A DNA stretch of 35,486 nt from assembly GCA_019247495.1 (NCBI GenBank), contig JAFAOU010000241.1:1-35486 (forward strand), given 5' to 3'. The DNA is from Acidobacteriota bacterium (GTDB lineage: Bacteria > Acidobacteriota > Thermoanaerobaculia > Gp7-AA8). A model generated the notes under the pieces. The model saw nothing but the letters and a program-made list of their open reading frames with translations. It made no database searches and was not told the DNA's origin. The position numbers were made by a program, and so were the translations under genes. Positions 24,652-33,430 of this stretch are shown here, in pieces. The first letter of the stretch is position 1. Each line of letters begins with the position of its first letter.

Positions 24652-26970
24652 TCACTTCAACGACGCCAGCTCCGACCGCGCCATTGCCGCGTAGCGCTTC
24701 GCGTTTGCGGCGTCGCCGCGCGCGGTGTGGAGCTCGCTCATCAATCCGTGGAGTACGGCGACGTCGCGGCGGTCTTCGCGGTTGCTGGGATCACGTTCGA
24801 TGAGATGGGTATGGATCGCGAGCGCGGCATCGACCGCTTCGGCCGCCTCGGGCCAGCGATGCAGTAGAAGATTGGCGCGGGCGATCTGCGCGTAGGCGAA
24901 GGCGAGGTCGTGCTGCGCTTCGATGTTGTCGGCGTCGGCGGTGGCGAGATCGCGCAGGATGGGAAGAGCGCGTGACGTTCCGGCCAGCGCGCCGGCGCTG
25001 TCGTCGACACTGTTCTGCAGCGTCGCGGTCATGACCAGTTGGTCGGCGAAATTGCGTTTGGCCACTGCATCATTCGGATCGAGAGCGGCGCGTTCTTCGA
25101 GCGCGCGTTCGGCGGCCAGATGATGCTGCAGCGCACGCGCGGGATCGCGCTCGACCGCTCCCGTGAAGTAGGCGCCGAGGCGTTGATGGACGCGGCCTCG
25201 CTCCGTCAGAACGTCTTTGCGATTGGCGGGAGTGACGGGAACGCGTGCGAGAATCTGCTCCGCGTTTTCGTAGGCGCCGCGCACTGCATTCGCCGGATGG
25301 TTTGACTGATAGCGCGCGTCGGCGATGGCCACCCACGTCCGCGCGAGCGCGAGATCGTCGTGCAGCGATGCGCGAATCGTTCGCGCGGCCTCGTGATGTG
25401 CGAGCGCATCGCGGAAGCGGAGCGCGCGTTGCTCGATCCAGCCGGTGCGGTCGTGGAGATCGGCGATGAGCAGCAGCGTTTGGGCGTTCTCTGGCTGGCG
25501 CGCCCGGACTTCTTCGGCGATGTCGAGCGCCTTGCGGTAGCTGGCCAGCGCGCCGGCGCTGTCGCCGAGGTTGGCGCGGTAGGGCATGCCCTGGACGTCG
25601 CCGACGCGCTCGTAGGCGCCGGCCAATTCCATCTGCAGCGGCGTGTTGCGCGTTGATTCTTTTGCGAGAGCGTCGAGGTAGCCGAGCGCGTGACGGACCA
25701 GGAGTGCGCGCGCCGAGGTCGAGCCGGGGAGTTTCGCGATCGCGTCGTGGAGGTCGAAGACGACTGCGTGTGCGAGCGAGCGGACTTGCTCGAAACGGCG
25801 TTCGGCGATGCGCTTCTGCTGCAGGACTGCGAGAAACGCCACGATCGCGACGATCACCGTCACGGCTGCCGCGGCGACGAAGAGCTTGTTGCGGCGGACG
25901 AACTTTGCTGTGCGGTAGCCGAGGGATGCGCCGCGCGCGGAGACGGGATGCCCGTCGAGGTGGCGGCGGACGTCGTCGGCGAATTTGTCCACCGAAGCGT
26001 AGCGGCAGTTCGGATCGGGATCGAGCGCGACGAGGAGGATGCGATCAAGATCGCCGCGAAGCGCGCGCAGGCCCGAAACGCTGCTGGCGCGCGGCGGCTC
26101 AGTGTCGCCGGTGCGCACGACTTTTTCGAACGGGCGTTTGCCGGTGAGCAGCTCGAAGAGCAGCAGGCCGAGGGAGTAGACATCGGTGGCGGTGGTGACG
26201 AGTTTTCCGGCCAGCTGCTCGGGGCTGGCGTAGTCGGGCGTCATCAACCGTGTGATCGTGGCGTCGGTCTGCGCCGAGGTGAGTTTGGCGATGCCGAAAT
26301 CCAGGAGTTTGGGAACGCCGTCGGCGGTGACGAGAACGTTCGCCGGTTTGATGTCGCGATGGATCACCAATCCGCGATGCGCGTACTGCACGGCGTCGCA
26401 GAGCTGGAGGAACAGCCGCAGCCGCGCGTCGATCGGCAGGTCGTGCTCGCGGCAGTAGTCGTCGATCGGCGTCCCTTCGACGTACTCCATGACCAGGTAC
26501 GGAACGCCGCTGGAGGTCGTGCCGCCGTCGAGCAGGCGGGCGATGTTGGGATGATCGAGCGCGGCCAGAATCTGCCGCTCCTGGCGGAAGCGCTGCAGCA
26601 GCGACTCGCCGCCGGCGCCGCGCCGAACGAGCTTGATGGCCACGCGCTGTTCGAACTCAGCATCTTCGCGCGAGGCCAGAAAGACGGTGCCCATGCCGCC
26701 GTGCCCGAGCTGGCGGACGACGCGATACGGACCGATGAGGACGTGCTCCCACCGGGCGTCGGCGGTGTCGACGAGATCCCAGACGGATTGTTCGAGAAAT
26801 CCGGCCGAGGCGTCGTGCTGCTCGAGCAATCGCTCGACCTCGCCGCGCAGATGCGGATCGCCGCAGTCGTCGAGCAGCGTTTGGCGATGGCTGGATGAAG
26901 CATCGACGGCAGCGTGAAACAGCGTCCGCACGCGCTCCCAGAATGCAGCGTCGAGCGGTTCCGCGGTCAT
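24652..26970 (-). CDS. Membrane Ser/Thr protein kinase with TPR-like C-terminal region
   Basis: A 772-residue Hanks-type kinase. The ATG at 26970 overlaps the stop of the sigma gene (ATGA), which decides the start. An N-terminal ~80-residue helical region precedes the kinase domain (about 82-340): GHGGMGTVF (89-97), Lys113, HRDIKPAN with Asp206, DFG 224-226, SPEQ (249-252). A membrane segment lies at about 362-384. The remaining ~385 residues are alpha-helical TPR-like repeats (YERVGDVQGMPYRANLGDSA; GALASYRKALDIAEE; HDLAFAYAQIARANLLLHRW), probably outside the cytoplasm and used to bind protein partners. The paired sigma factor is a likely target or co-regulated partner. Confidence 0.95.
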   Translation of the reverse strand: MTAEPLDAAFWERVRTLFHAAVDASSSHRQTLLDDCGDPHLRGEVERLLEQHDASAGFLEQSVWDLVDTADARWEHVLIGPYRVVRQLGHGGMGTVFLASREDAEFEQRVAIKLVRRGAGGESLLQRFRQERQILAALDHPNIARLLDGGTTSSGVPYLVMEYVEGTPIDDYCREHDLPIDARLRLFLQLCDAVQYAHRGLVIHRDIKPANVLVTADGVPKLLDFGIAKLTSAQTDATITRLMTPDYASPEQLAGKLVTTATDVYSLGLLLFELLTGKRPFEKVVRTGDTEPPRASSVSGLRALRGDLDRILLVALDPDPNCRYASVDKFADDVRRHLDGHPVSARGASLGYRTAKFVRRNKLFVAAAAVTVIVAIVAFLAVLQQKRIAERRFEQVRSLAHAVVFDLHDAIAKLPGSTSARALLVRHALGYLDALAKESTRNTPLQMELAGAYERVGDVQGMPYRANLGDSAGALASYRKALDIAEEVRARQPENAQTLLLIADLHDRTGWIEQRALRFRDALAHHEAARTIRASLHDDLALARTWVAIADARYQSNHPANAVRGAYENAEQILARVPVTPANRKDVLTERGRVHQRLGAYFTGAVERDPARALQHHLAAERALEERAALDPNDAVAKRNFADQLVMTATLQNSVDDSAGALAGTSRALPILRDLATADADNIEAQHDLAFAYAQIARANLLLHRWPEAAEAVDAALAIHTHLIERDPSNREDRRDVAVLHGLMSELHTARGDAANAKRYAAMARSELASLK

Positions 26971-27521
26971 GACGCGTTCATCGCACCGCGCAGCCAGGCG
27001 CGGGCCATCGTCCATTCGCGGCTGACGGTGGCGGGCGAGACTTCGAGCGCCTCGGCGGTTTCGTCGAGCGTGAGTCCGCCGTAGAAACGGAGCTCGACGA
27101 TGCGGGCCTGCTGCGGAAAAATCGCGGCGAGGCGGTCGAGGGCGAGATCGAGGGCGACGATGTCGAAGTTCTGCTCTTCGAAGACGCCGACCGCGAATTC
27201 GATGGCCAGCGGCGCCGCACCGCCGCCGCGCTTGTCACTCCACTTGCGCCGCGCGTGATCGACGAGGATGCGCCGCATGACGGTGGCGGCGACGGCGAAG
27301 AAGTGGACGCGGTCGCGGAATTCGACGTGGCGCTGGTCGGCGAAGCGGACGTACAGCTCGTGCACGAGCGCGGTGGGCTGGAGGGTGTGCCCTTCGCGTT
27401 CGCGTCCGAAATGGCGTTCGGCGATGGCGCGCAGGGGATCGTAGACGAGCCGCATGAGGCGGTCGCGCGCCTCGGGCTCGCCGGCGTTCCACTCGCGCAG
27501 GAGTTGCGTGACCTCGGACAT
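26967..27521 (-). CDS. ECF-like sigma factor paired with Ser/Thr kinase
   Basis: A 184-residue sigma-70 family protein. Conserved words LLREWNAGEPEARDRLM, LVYDPLRAIAERHF, LQPTALVHELYVRF, FFAVAATVMRRILVDHARR and VELRFYGGLTLDETAEALEV, SPATVSREWTMARAWL match the TIGR02999-type sigma factors seen in Acidobacteriota and Planctomycetes. Region 4 HTH is residues ~130-180. Such sigma factors typically sit beside a kinase rather than an anti-sigma factor, and are thought to be controlled by phosphorylation; here the kinase gene overlaps by 4 nt. It is transcribed divergently from the DUF11 gene across a family A palindrome. Confidence 0.94.
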   Translation of the reverse strand: MSEVTQLLREWNAGEPEARDRLMRLVYDPLRAIAERHFGREREGHTLQPTALVHELYVRFADQRHVEFRDRVHFFAVAATVMRRILVDHARRKWSDKRGGGAAPLAIEFAVGVFEEQNFDIVALDLALDRLAAIFPQQARIVELRFYGGLTLDETAEALEVSPATVSREWTMARAWLRGAMNAS

Positions 27522-27544
27522 TTGGATGGAGGGTACACAAAAGG

Positions 27545-27615
27545 CTTTTCACCACAAAGACACAAAGAGCACAAAGAGATCTTCTTCGTGTCCTTTGTGT
27601 CTTTGTGGTGAAGAG
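27545..27615. repeat. Family A palindrome, copy 2, between divergent genes
   Basis: Arms 27545-27577 and 27583-27615 match at 29 of 33 positions around a 5-nt loop, with CACAAAG-type units instead of CACAGAG. It lies between two divergent gene starts, so a terminator role does not fit here. Confidence 0.92.
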
Positions 27616-27683
27616 CTTTTTCTTCAGCGTGAGGGACTTTCCCCTCCGTTTGCGCGACCTATCTACAGAGGAGCTTCCATCCA

Positions 27684-30600
27684 ATGAACGTCCGCCGCGC
27701 ATTGCTCGTGTTGTGTCTTGCCTTCCTGCCCGTTACTTCGTTCGCGATTGTCGGCGCGGACATGGGGATCACGGCAACGGATTCGCCCGATCCTGTCGCG
27801 CCGGACGGCAACATCACCTACACCATCCATGTAACGAACGCCGGTCCCGCCACGGCCACGACGGCGCACCTCAACGTCATCAACAACGGCACGCTGCTGT
27901 GGCAGTCGACGGCGGTGCCGGCGGGATGGACGTGTCCGGCGCAGGCGGTCGGCTTCGGCGGCTCCTTCACCTGCACCGCGGCAACGCTGGCCTCCGGCTC
28001 GAACGACACCTTCACCATCGTGATGAACGCGGGCAAAGCGCAGTTCGGAATCAACGACCAGACCATCAACCAGCTGTTCACGGTCAACGCCACCGAGTCC
28101 GATCCGAACAGCGCCAACAACAACGTCACTGTGTCGACGTCGTACGTCGCGCCGCATGCCGACATGCAGGTCACGGCCACCGATGCTCCCGATCCGGTGG
28201 CGCCGGACGGCAACATCACCTACACGGTCAACGTCACCAACGCCGGACCCGATGCGACCACGAACGCAGCGATGAGCGTGTTCGGAAACAACACGCTGCT
28301 CTTCCAGTCGATCACAGTGCCCGCGGGCTGGACGTGCCCGGCCGTTCCTGTCGGAAACGGCGGCGGCTTTACCTGCCACGCCGCAACCATGGGCGTGGCC
28401 ACGTCGACCTTCACGGTCGTTCTCAAAGCGGCCAAGAGCCAGATCGGCGTCTTCGACCAGACCCTCAATCAGTTGTTCACGGTCGGCAGCGACTGGGCTG
28501 ATCCGGTCAACGGCAACAACGCCGTGACGGTGCAGACGGCGTACGTCGCGCCGCACGCCGATCTGCAGGTCACCGCCACCGATGCGCCCGACCCGGTCGC
28601 GCCGGACGGCAACATTACCTACACCGTCACGGTCGTCAACGCCGGCCCGGATGCCGCGACAAACGCCTCGATGAGCGCCGTCAACAACACTCTTCAGTTC
28701 CAGTCCATCAGCGTGCCGTCCGGCTGGACCTGTCCGGCTCTTTCCCCCGGTCAGGGGGGCGCTTTCACCTGCACGGCGGCAACGCTGGCTACGCCGTCGA
28801 CCTCCGTCTTCACGATCGTGCTGAAGGCGGCGAAGGCGCAGTATGGCCCCTTCAACCAGACCATCAACGAGGTCTTCGTGGTCAGCAATGACTGGTCCGA
28901 TCCGGTCAACGGCAACAACACCGCCAGCGTCTCGACCGCGTACGTGCCGCCGAGCGCCGATCTGCAGATCACGGCCACGGACTCGCCCGATCCGGTCTTC
29001 CCCGACGGCAACATCACCTACACCGTCACGGTGACGAACGCCGGTCCCGATGCGACCACCAATGCGCAGATGAGCGCGGTGAACAACACGCTGAAGTTTC
29101 AGTCGATCAGCATCCCGTCCGGCTGGACCTGTCCGGCTCTTTCGGCCGGCCAGGGCGGCGCCTTCACCTGCACCGCCGCGAACCTGGCCACGCCGTCGAC
29201 TTCGGTCTTCACGATCGTGCTCAAGGCGGCCCAGGCGCAGTATGGAAACTCCAGCCAGACCATCAATCAGGTGTTCGTCGTCAGCAGTGACTGGTCCGAT
29301 CCGGTCAACGGCAACAACACGGCCAATGTCTCGACGGCGTATGTGACGCCGAGCGTCGACCTGAGCGTTACCGCCACCGACGCGCCCGATCCGGTGAACG
29401 CGGACGGCAACATCACCTACAGCGTCGCGGTCACGAACTCCGGCCCGGACACGGGATCGAACGTAATCCTCAACGTCCCGCTGAACAACACGCTGCTGTT
29501 CCAGTCGATCAGCGCACCCGCGGGATGGAGCTGCACGCCGCCGGCAGTCAATGGCGGGACGTCCTTCAGTTGTACTGCGTCAACGATGGCGGCTCCGACG
29601 ACCGCCAACTTCACCATCGTCCTGAAAGCGGCCTTCTCGCAGTTCGGGAACTCCAATCAGACCATCAGCCAGAACTTCAACGTCAACAGCTCCGCCTCCG
29701 ATCCGAACAACGCCAACAACAGCGTGGTTGTGACGACGTCGTACGTTGTGCCGCAGGCCAACCTCGCCGTGACCAACAGCGACGCGCCCGATCCGGTCAA
29801 CTCCGGCGGAACGATCACCTACACGCAAACCATCACCAACAACGGTCCCGACGCCGCCGCGAACGCCCACATCACGGAGTCGATCGGCTCCGGCGTCACC
29901 TTCCAGTCGCTCGTCTCGCCCGGCGGCTGGAGCTGCACGACGCCCGCGATCGGCGGCACCGGCGTCATCAACTGCTCGATCGCGTCGCTGGCGAACGCTG
30001 GCTCCGCATCGTTCACGGTCGTCGTGAATGTGACCGCTGTCTCCGGCTCCATCTCCAACACGATCGCCGGCAGCAGCGACGCCGCCGACAGCGTTCCGGC
30101 CAACAACAGCGCCACGGCCACCACCACCATCACGCCGCTCCCCACCGCGGACCTCGGCATCACGAAATCGACGCCGACGACGAACGCCGCCCCCGGCGCC
30201 GCCGTCGTCTACACGATCGTCCTGACCAACCACGGTCCCGACACCGCCACCTCGGTGACGATGACCGACACGCTCCCCGCGACGCTGCTGTTCCAGTCGA
30301 TCAGCGCGCCGGCCGGCTACGTCTGCACAACGCCAACCGTCGGTACGACCGGCACGATCAGCTGCACCGGATCGTCGCTCGCGAACGGCGCGACGGCCAC
30401 GTTCACGCTGAACGTGACCTCGGTCTCGAACGCCAACGGCGCGATCGCGAACACGGCCTCGGTAACGGGTACGCCTTCCGATCCGACGCCGGGCAACAAC
30501 TCGCAGACGTCGTCCTTCACCGCCGGCTCTGCGGATCTCGCCCTGAGCGGCGGCTCCGGAACGAGCGGAGCGTTCATCACCTACACGTTCGGCCTGACCA

Positions 30601-30989
30601 ACGGCGGCCCGAGCACGGCCACGGGTGTCGTCTTCACCGACACGCTGCCGCCGTCGCTGCTGTTCCAGTCGATTACAGCGCCTCCCGGTTTCACTTGCAC
30701 CACGCCGCCGGTTGGAACGTCGGGCACGATTACCTGCACCGCGTCTTCCTTCGTCAACGGCGCCACCGGAACATTCACGATCGTCACGACCGCCGCACCG
30801 GGAACGACCGGCCCAATCAACAACAGTGCAGGCGTCTCGAGCGCGACCTCCGATCCGAACTCCGGCAACAGCACGTTCACCGCGCCGCCGGTGACAGCGC
30901 CTGCGACCGATGTCCCCGCGCTCTCCACATGGGCGCTGATGCTCCTCGCCGCCATCCTCGGCGCGGGAGCATTGATGAAGATGAGGTAG
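27684..30989 (+). CDS. Surface protein with eight DUF11-type repeats and IPTL-like C-terminal sorting signal
   Basis: A 1101-residue exported protein. The ATG at 27684 has GAGGAG 10 nt upstream and starts a signal peptide (MNVRRALLVLCLAFLPVTSF). Eight tandem domains of ~105-133 residues follow, each beginning like ADLQVTATDAPDPVAPDGNI and containing TNAGPD and a W-x-C near its middle; this is the DUF11 (conserved repeat) pattern of Ig-like surface adhesins. Domains 1-5 are nearly identical in places at DNA level with a ~400-nt period. The C-terminus VPALSTWALMLLAAILGAGA followed by LMKMR matches the IPTL-CTERM type (Pro motif, membrane helix, basic tail), which known systems use for sorting to the surface. 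No sorting enzyme gene is seen in the window. Confidence 0.92.
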   Translation: MNVRRALLVLCLAFLPVTSFAIVGADMGITATDSPDPVAPDGNITYTIHVTNAGPATATTAHLNVINNGTLLWQSTAVPAGWTCPAQAVGFGGSFTCTAATLASGSNDTFTIVMNAGKAQFGINDQTINQLFTVNATESDPNSANNNVTVSTSYVAPHADMQVTATDAPDPVAPDGNITYTVNVTNAGPDATTNAAMSVFGNNTLLFQSITVPAGWTCPAVPVGNGGGFTCHAATMGVATSTFTVVLKAAKSQIGVFDQTLNQLFTVGSDWADPVNGNNAVTVQTAYVAPHADLQVTATDAPDPVAPDGNITYTVTVVNAGPDAATNASMSAVNNTLQFQSISVPSGWTCPALSPGQGGAFTCTAATLATPSTSVFTIVLKAAKAQYGPFNQTINEVFVVSNDWSDPVNGNNTASVSTAYVPPSADLQITATDSPDPVFPDGNITYTVTVTNAGPDATTNAQMSAVNNTLKFQSISIPSGWTCPALSAGQGGAFTCTAANLATPSTSVFTIVLKAAQAQYGNSSQTINQVFVVSSDWSDPVNGNNTANVSTAYVTPSVDLSVTATDAPDPVNADGNITYSVAVTNSGPDTGSNVILNVPLNNTLLFQSISAPAGWSCTPPAVNGGTSFSCTASTMAAPTTANFTIVLKAAFSQFGNSNQTISQNFNVNSSASDPNNANNSVVVTTSYVVPQANLAVTNSDAPDPVNSGGTITYTQTITNNGPDAAANAHITESIGSGVTFQSLVSPGGWSCTTPAIGGTGVINCSIASLANAGSASFTVVVNVTAVSGSISNTIAGSSDAADSVPANNSATATTTITPLPTADLGITKSTPTTNAAPGAAVVYTIVLTNHGPDTATSVTMTDTLPATLLFQSISAPAGYVCTTPTVGTTGTISCTGSSLANGATATFTLNVTSVSNANGAIANTASVTGTPSDPTPGNNSQTSSFTAGSADLALSGGSGTSGAFITYTFGLTNGGPSTATGVVFTDTLPPSLLFQSITAPPGFTCTTPPVGTSGTITCTASSFVNGATGTFTIVTTAAPGTTGPINNSAGVSSATSDPNSGNSTFTAPPVTAPATDVPALSTWALMLLAAILGAGALMKMR
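27760..29780 (+). repeat. Tandem ~400-bp DNA repeats inside the DUF11 gene
   Basis: The word gacggcaacatcacctacac or a one-base variant recurs near 27804, 28206, 28604, 29004 and 29404, a period of 398-402 nt (133 codons). Repeats 2-4 also share long stretches around the TNAGPDATTNA and GWTCPALS codons. Such conservation beyond amino-acid need suggests recent duplication or gene conversion. Confidence 0.85.
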
Positions 30990-30999
30990 CGACAGGACC

Positions 31000-31062
31000 G
31001 ATCCGCAGATGGCGCAGATAACGCAGATCAAATCTGTGTCCATCTGCGTTCATCTGCGGATC
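31000..31062. repeat. Family B palindrome, copy 3, overlapping a stop codon
   Basis: Arms 31000-31028 (gatccgcagatggcgcagat onward) and 31032-31062 pair with a few mismatches and indels. The element lies between convergent genes and its right arm supplies the first two bases of the reverse complement of the stop codon of the PqqB-like gene. It may serve as a bidirectional terminator. Confidence 0.88.
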
Positions 31063-31954
31063 ACAATCCTCTACGTTCCCCATCCTTCGCGATGACGACA
31101 CCGGCCCGTCGTTCGCGCAACAGCGGATTCGATTGGTTGAGGTGGATGAAGCGCACTTTCGCCAGCAGCGGTGAATTTGCGAGGCGCGTCAGCGTCTCGG
31201 TCATCAGCGGATGCGGGATTTCGCTCAAGTCGCGTCCCGGCAACTCCGTCGCGTCGTAGAACGTGCCGTCGATGTAGGCGACGTCGACTTGCGCGAGGAC
31301 CGACTCCAGAGGCGTCGTCCACTTTTCCCACTTATCGATATCAGGCAGCCAGAGGATCGATCGCGACGGGCCTCGGACGATGAAGCCGACCGTCTCCGAG
31401 TATTCGTCACGATGCGGGACGCGCAGCGGCGTCACCGTGATCCGCTCGTTCAGCGCGAAGGGAACGGCATCCTCGATCGGCACGATCTCGATATTTTTCA
31501 AACGAACGAGCTGGTCCCACGGCCCGTTGTGCTGGAGAAACTCGCGCATCCGCGGCATTGCGTAGACCTTGATCGAGTGCGCGCCGAGGACTTCGCGGCC
31601 GAGGTGGGCGAGCCCGAGGTAGTGACCGATGTGGGCGTGGGTGAGGAGGATGCCGTCGAGGAGCGCGGTGCCTCGGGGCGCGGCGTCGTCGAGCGTCGCC
31701 AGTTGTGATGGAAAGTCGGGAGTGGCGTCGATGACCCAGCGCTGGGCCGATTGCGGATCGACGATCGCGAGCGAGGCCACGCGCTGACGCAGTTTCGGAT
31801 TGCGCCACGCCGCGATGCAGTCGGGACGGTTGCAGCCGGCCTGCGGATAGCCGCCGTCCTGCGCGATGCCGAGGATGAGCGTGTAGGGTGAAGTCGGCGG
31901 CGGCGCGGAGGCGCACGCGGCGAGAATTACGAAGAGGGAGGCCAGGCGTCGCAC
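31061..31954 (-). CDS. PqqB-like metallo-beta-lactamase-fold lipoprotein
   Basis: About 297 residues from the GTG at 31954, chosen because it begins a lipoprotein signal (VRRLASLFVILAAC, lipobox LAAC); a TTG at 31993 would add 13 residues, and neither has a clear ribosome-binding site. The mature protein resembles PqqB: GIAQDGGYPQAGCNRPDC near the start (PqqB has a C-x-C-x-x-C-like site here), THAHIGHYLGLAHLGREV as the metal-binding loop (H-x-H-x-x-H without the usual Asp), DIDKWEKW and IDGTFYD. No other pqq genes are in the window and PqqB itself is cytoplasmic, so a separate hydrolase of the same fold anchored in the envelope is more likely than PQQ synthesis. Confidence 0.85.
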   Translation of the reverse strand: MRRLASLFVILAACASAPPPTSPYTLILGIAQDGGYPQAGCNRPDCIAAWRNPKLRQRVASLAIVDPQSAQRWVIDATPDFPSQLATLDDAAPRGTALLDGILLTHAHIGHYLGLAHLGREVLGAHSIKVYAMPRMREFLQHNGPWDQLVRLKNIEIVPIEDAVPFALNERITVTPLRVPHRDEYSETVGFIVRGPSRSILWLPDIDKWEKWTTPLESVLAQVDVAYIDGTFYDATELPGRDLSEIPHPLMTETLTRLANSPLLAKVRFIHLNQSNPLLRERRAGVVIAKDGERRGL

Positions 31955-31997
31955 AAGATGATTATCAAGGTTATGGAGTGTGGGGGAGAGCAATGTT

Positions 31998-32099
31998 GAA
32001 TGTTCAATGTTGAATGTTGAATGTTGAATGGAAGAAACGCGGCGGGAAGTGCGGGGCCGGCCTCCTCATTCAACATTGAGCATTCAACATTCAACATTC
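31998..32099. repeat. Family C palindrome (TTGAATG heptamers)
   Basis: Arms 31998-32030 and 32067-32099 match at 30 of 33 positions; each is tandem GAATGTT heptamers. A further copy of the heptamer extends the left side to about 31991. The spacer is 36 nt. It lies between divergent genes, just upstream of a (CACACC)n stretch at about 32113-32138 that leads into the acyltransferase start. Confidence 0.93.
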
Positions 32100-32155
32100 G
32101 ATCTCCCGCGTACACGCCCACACCCACACCCACACCCCTGCTACCCTACGCCGCA

Positions 32156-33352
32156 ATGTCCACGGTCGCACCGCCGCCTCCGGCCTCGGAGCGGCTCATG
32201 GCGCTCGATGTGTTTCGCGGCATCACCATCGCCGGGATGCTGCTCGTCAACAACCCGGGCAGCTGGGGCGCGATCTATCCGCCGCTCGAACACGCCCCGT
32301 GGAACGGGTGGACGCCGACCGATCTCATCTTCCCCTTCTTCCTGTTCATCGTCGGCGTGACCACGCATCTGTCGTTGAGCCGGCGCGATCCGAACACGCT
32401 CACGATGACGATCATCCGGCGCGGCCTGCTGATCGTGCTGGCCGGTCTGCTGCTGAACGCTTTCCCCTTTTTCTGGTGGGGGAAGATGGCCGGGATTCCC
32501 GATCCGACGTTTCTGCAGCGGGTGCTCTGGCGCGCGCAGCATTTGCGATTCATGGGCGTGCTGCAACGGATCGGTTTTGCGTACATCGCCGCCGGGTTGC
32601 TGACCTTACGAACAACGGTCAAACAACAGATCGCGATCATCGTCACGCTCCTCCTCGGCTACTGGTTCGTGATGACGCTCGTCCCGGTTCCCGGCACAGG
32701 CACGATCGGCTACTTCCTGCTCGATCAGCCGGAGCACACGCTCGCCGCCTGGAGCGATCGCCTGATCCTCGGCACGAACCACATCTGGGCATCGACGAAG
32801 ACGTGGGACCCGGAAGGACCTCTGTCGACGATTCCCGCGGTCGCAACGGCGATGCTCGGCATCTTCGCCGGCCGCTGGCTGACCGATAAACGCCGCCCGC
32901 TAATGGAGCGCATCGCCGGTCTTTTCGGCGCCGGCTGCCTGGGCATGGTCGCCGGCGAGTTGTGGAGCTGGGTCTTTCCGATCAACAAAAATCTCTGGAC
33001 GTCGAGCTACGTCGTTTTCACCGCCGGCTTTGCCTGTGTCGTGCTCGCGACCTGCCTCTGGATTTTGGACGTGCATCAGGTCCGCGGCTGGGCGCGGCCG
33101 TTCGTCGTCTATGGCGTCAACCCGCTGGTGGCGTTCGTCGGCTCGGGGATCATGGGCCGCTGCATCGACTCGCTGTTCAAGATAACCATCGACGGGAAGA
33201 AGACCTCGCTGCACCAGGCCAGCTTCGACGCCTTCTTCGCGCCGTACTTTCCGGACAAGTTCGCCTCTCTGCTGTGGGGGCTGGCCTTCGTCGCCTTCTG
33301 GCTGGCGATCCTCTGGCTGCTCCATCGCCGCAACATCATTGTTAAGTTGTAA
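32156..33352 (+). CDS. HGSNAT/DUF5009-like membrane acyltransferase
   Basis: A 398-residue polytopic membrane protein. I use the ATG at 32156 (MSTVAPPPPASERLMALDVF); the frame is open further upstream but that part encodes the family C repeat and a Thr-Pro microsatellite. The conserved start LDVFRGITIAGMLLVNNPGS and the PLEHAPWNGWTPTDLIFPFF motif with His46 identify relatives of human heparan-alpha-glucosaminide N-acetyltransferase (DUF5009/NagX group). About 10 hydrophobic segments are visible. By analogy it may acetylate a sugar across the membrane, for instance during amino-sugar uptake or cell-wall turnover. The DUF1343 gene nearby also belongs to muropeptide turnover, which is at least consistent. 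Confidence 0.92.
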   Translation: MSTVAPPPPASERLMALDVFRGITIAGMLLVNNPGSWGAIYPPLEHAPWNGWTPTDLIFPFFLFIVGVTTHLSLSRRDPNTLTMTIIRRGLLIVLAGLLLNAFPFFWWGKMAGIPDPTFLQRVLWRAQHLRFMGVLQRIGFAYIAAGLLTLRTTVKQQIAIIVTLLLGYWFVMTLVPVPGTGTIGYFLLDQPEHTLAAWSDRLILGTNHIWASTKTWDPEGPLSTIPAVATAMLGIFAGRWLTDKRRPLMERIAGLFGAGCLGMVAGELWSWVFPINKNLWTSSYVVFTAGFACVVLATCLWILDVHQVRGWARPFVVYGVNPLVAFVGSGIMGRCIDSLFKITIDGKKTSLHQASFDAFFAPYFPDKFASLLWGLAFVAFWLAILWLLHRRNIIVKL

Positions 33353-33430
33353 ACAAAGCCGCTGTCCGCGCGGTCGAATCAGTTATTGTTCAAGCCTTTG
33401 CTTGTAAAAACTCGATTCAGGGAGAACTTG

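Noticed and set aside
29580..31043. 487-codon minus-strand frame opposite the DUF11 gene
   Set aside because: Arg/Gly-rich product with no family; the plus frame has eight clear domains and a sorting tail.
31061..31954. Authentic PqqB of a PQQ synthesis operon
   Set aside because: No pqqA/C/D/E neighbours, a lipoprotein signal, and a changed metal loop (HAHIGH).
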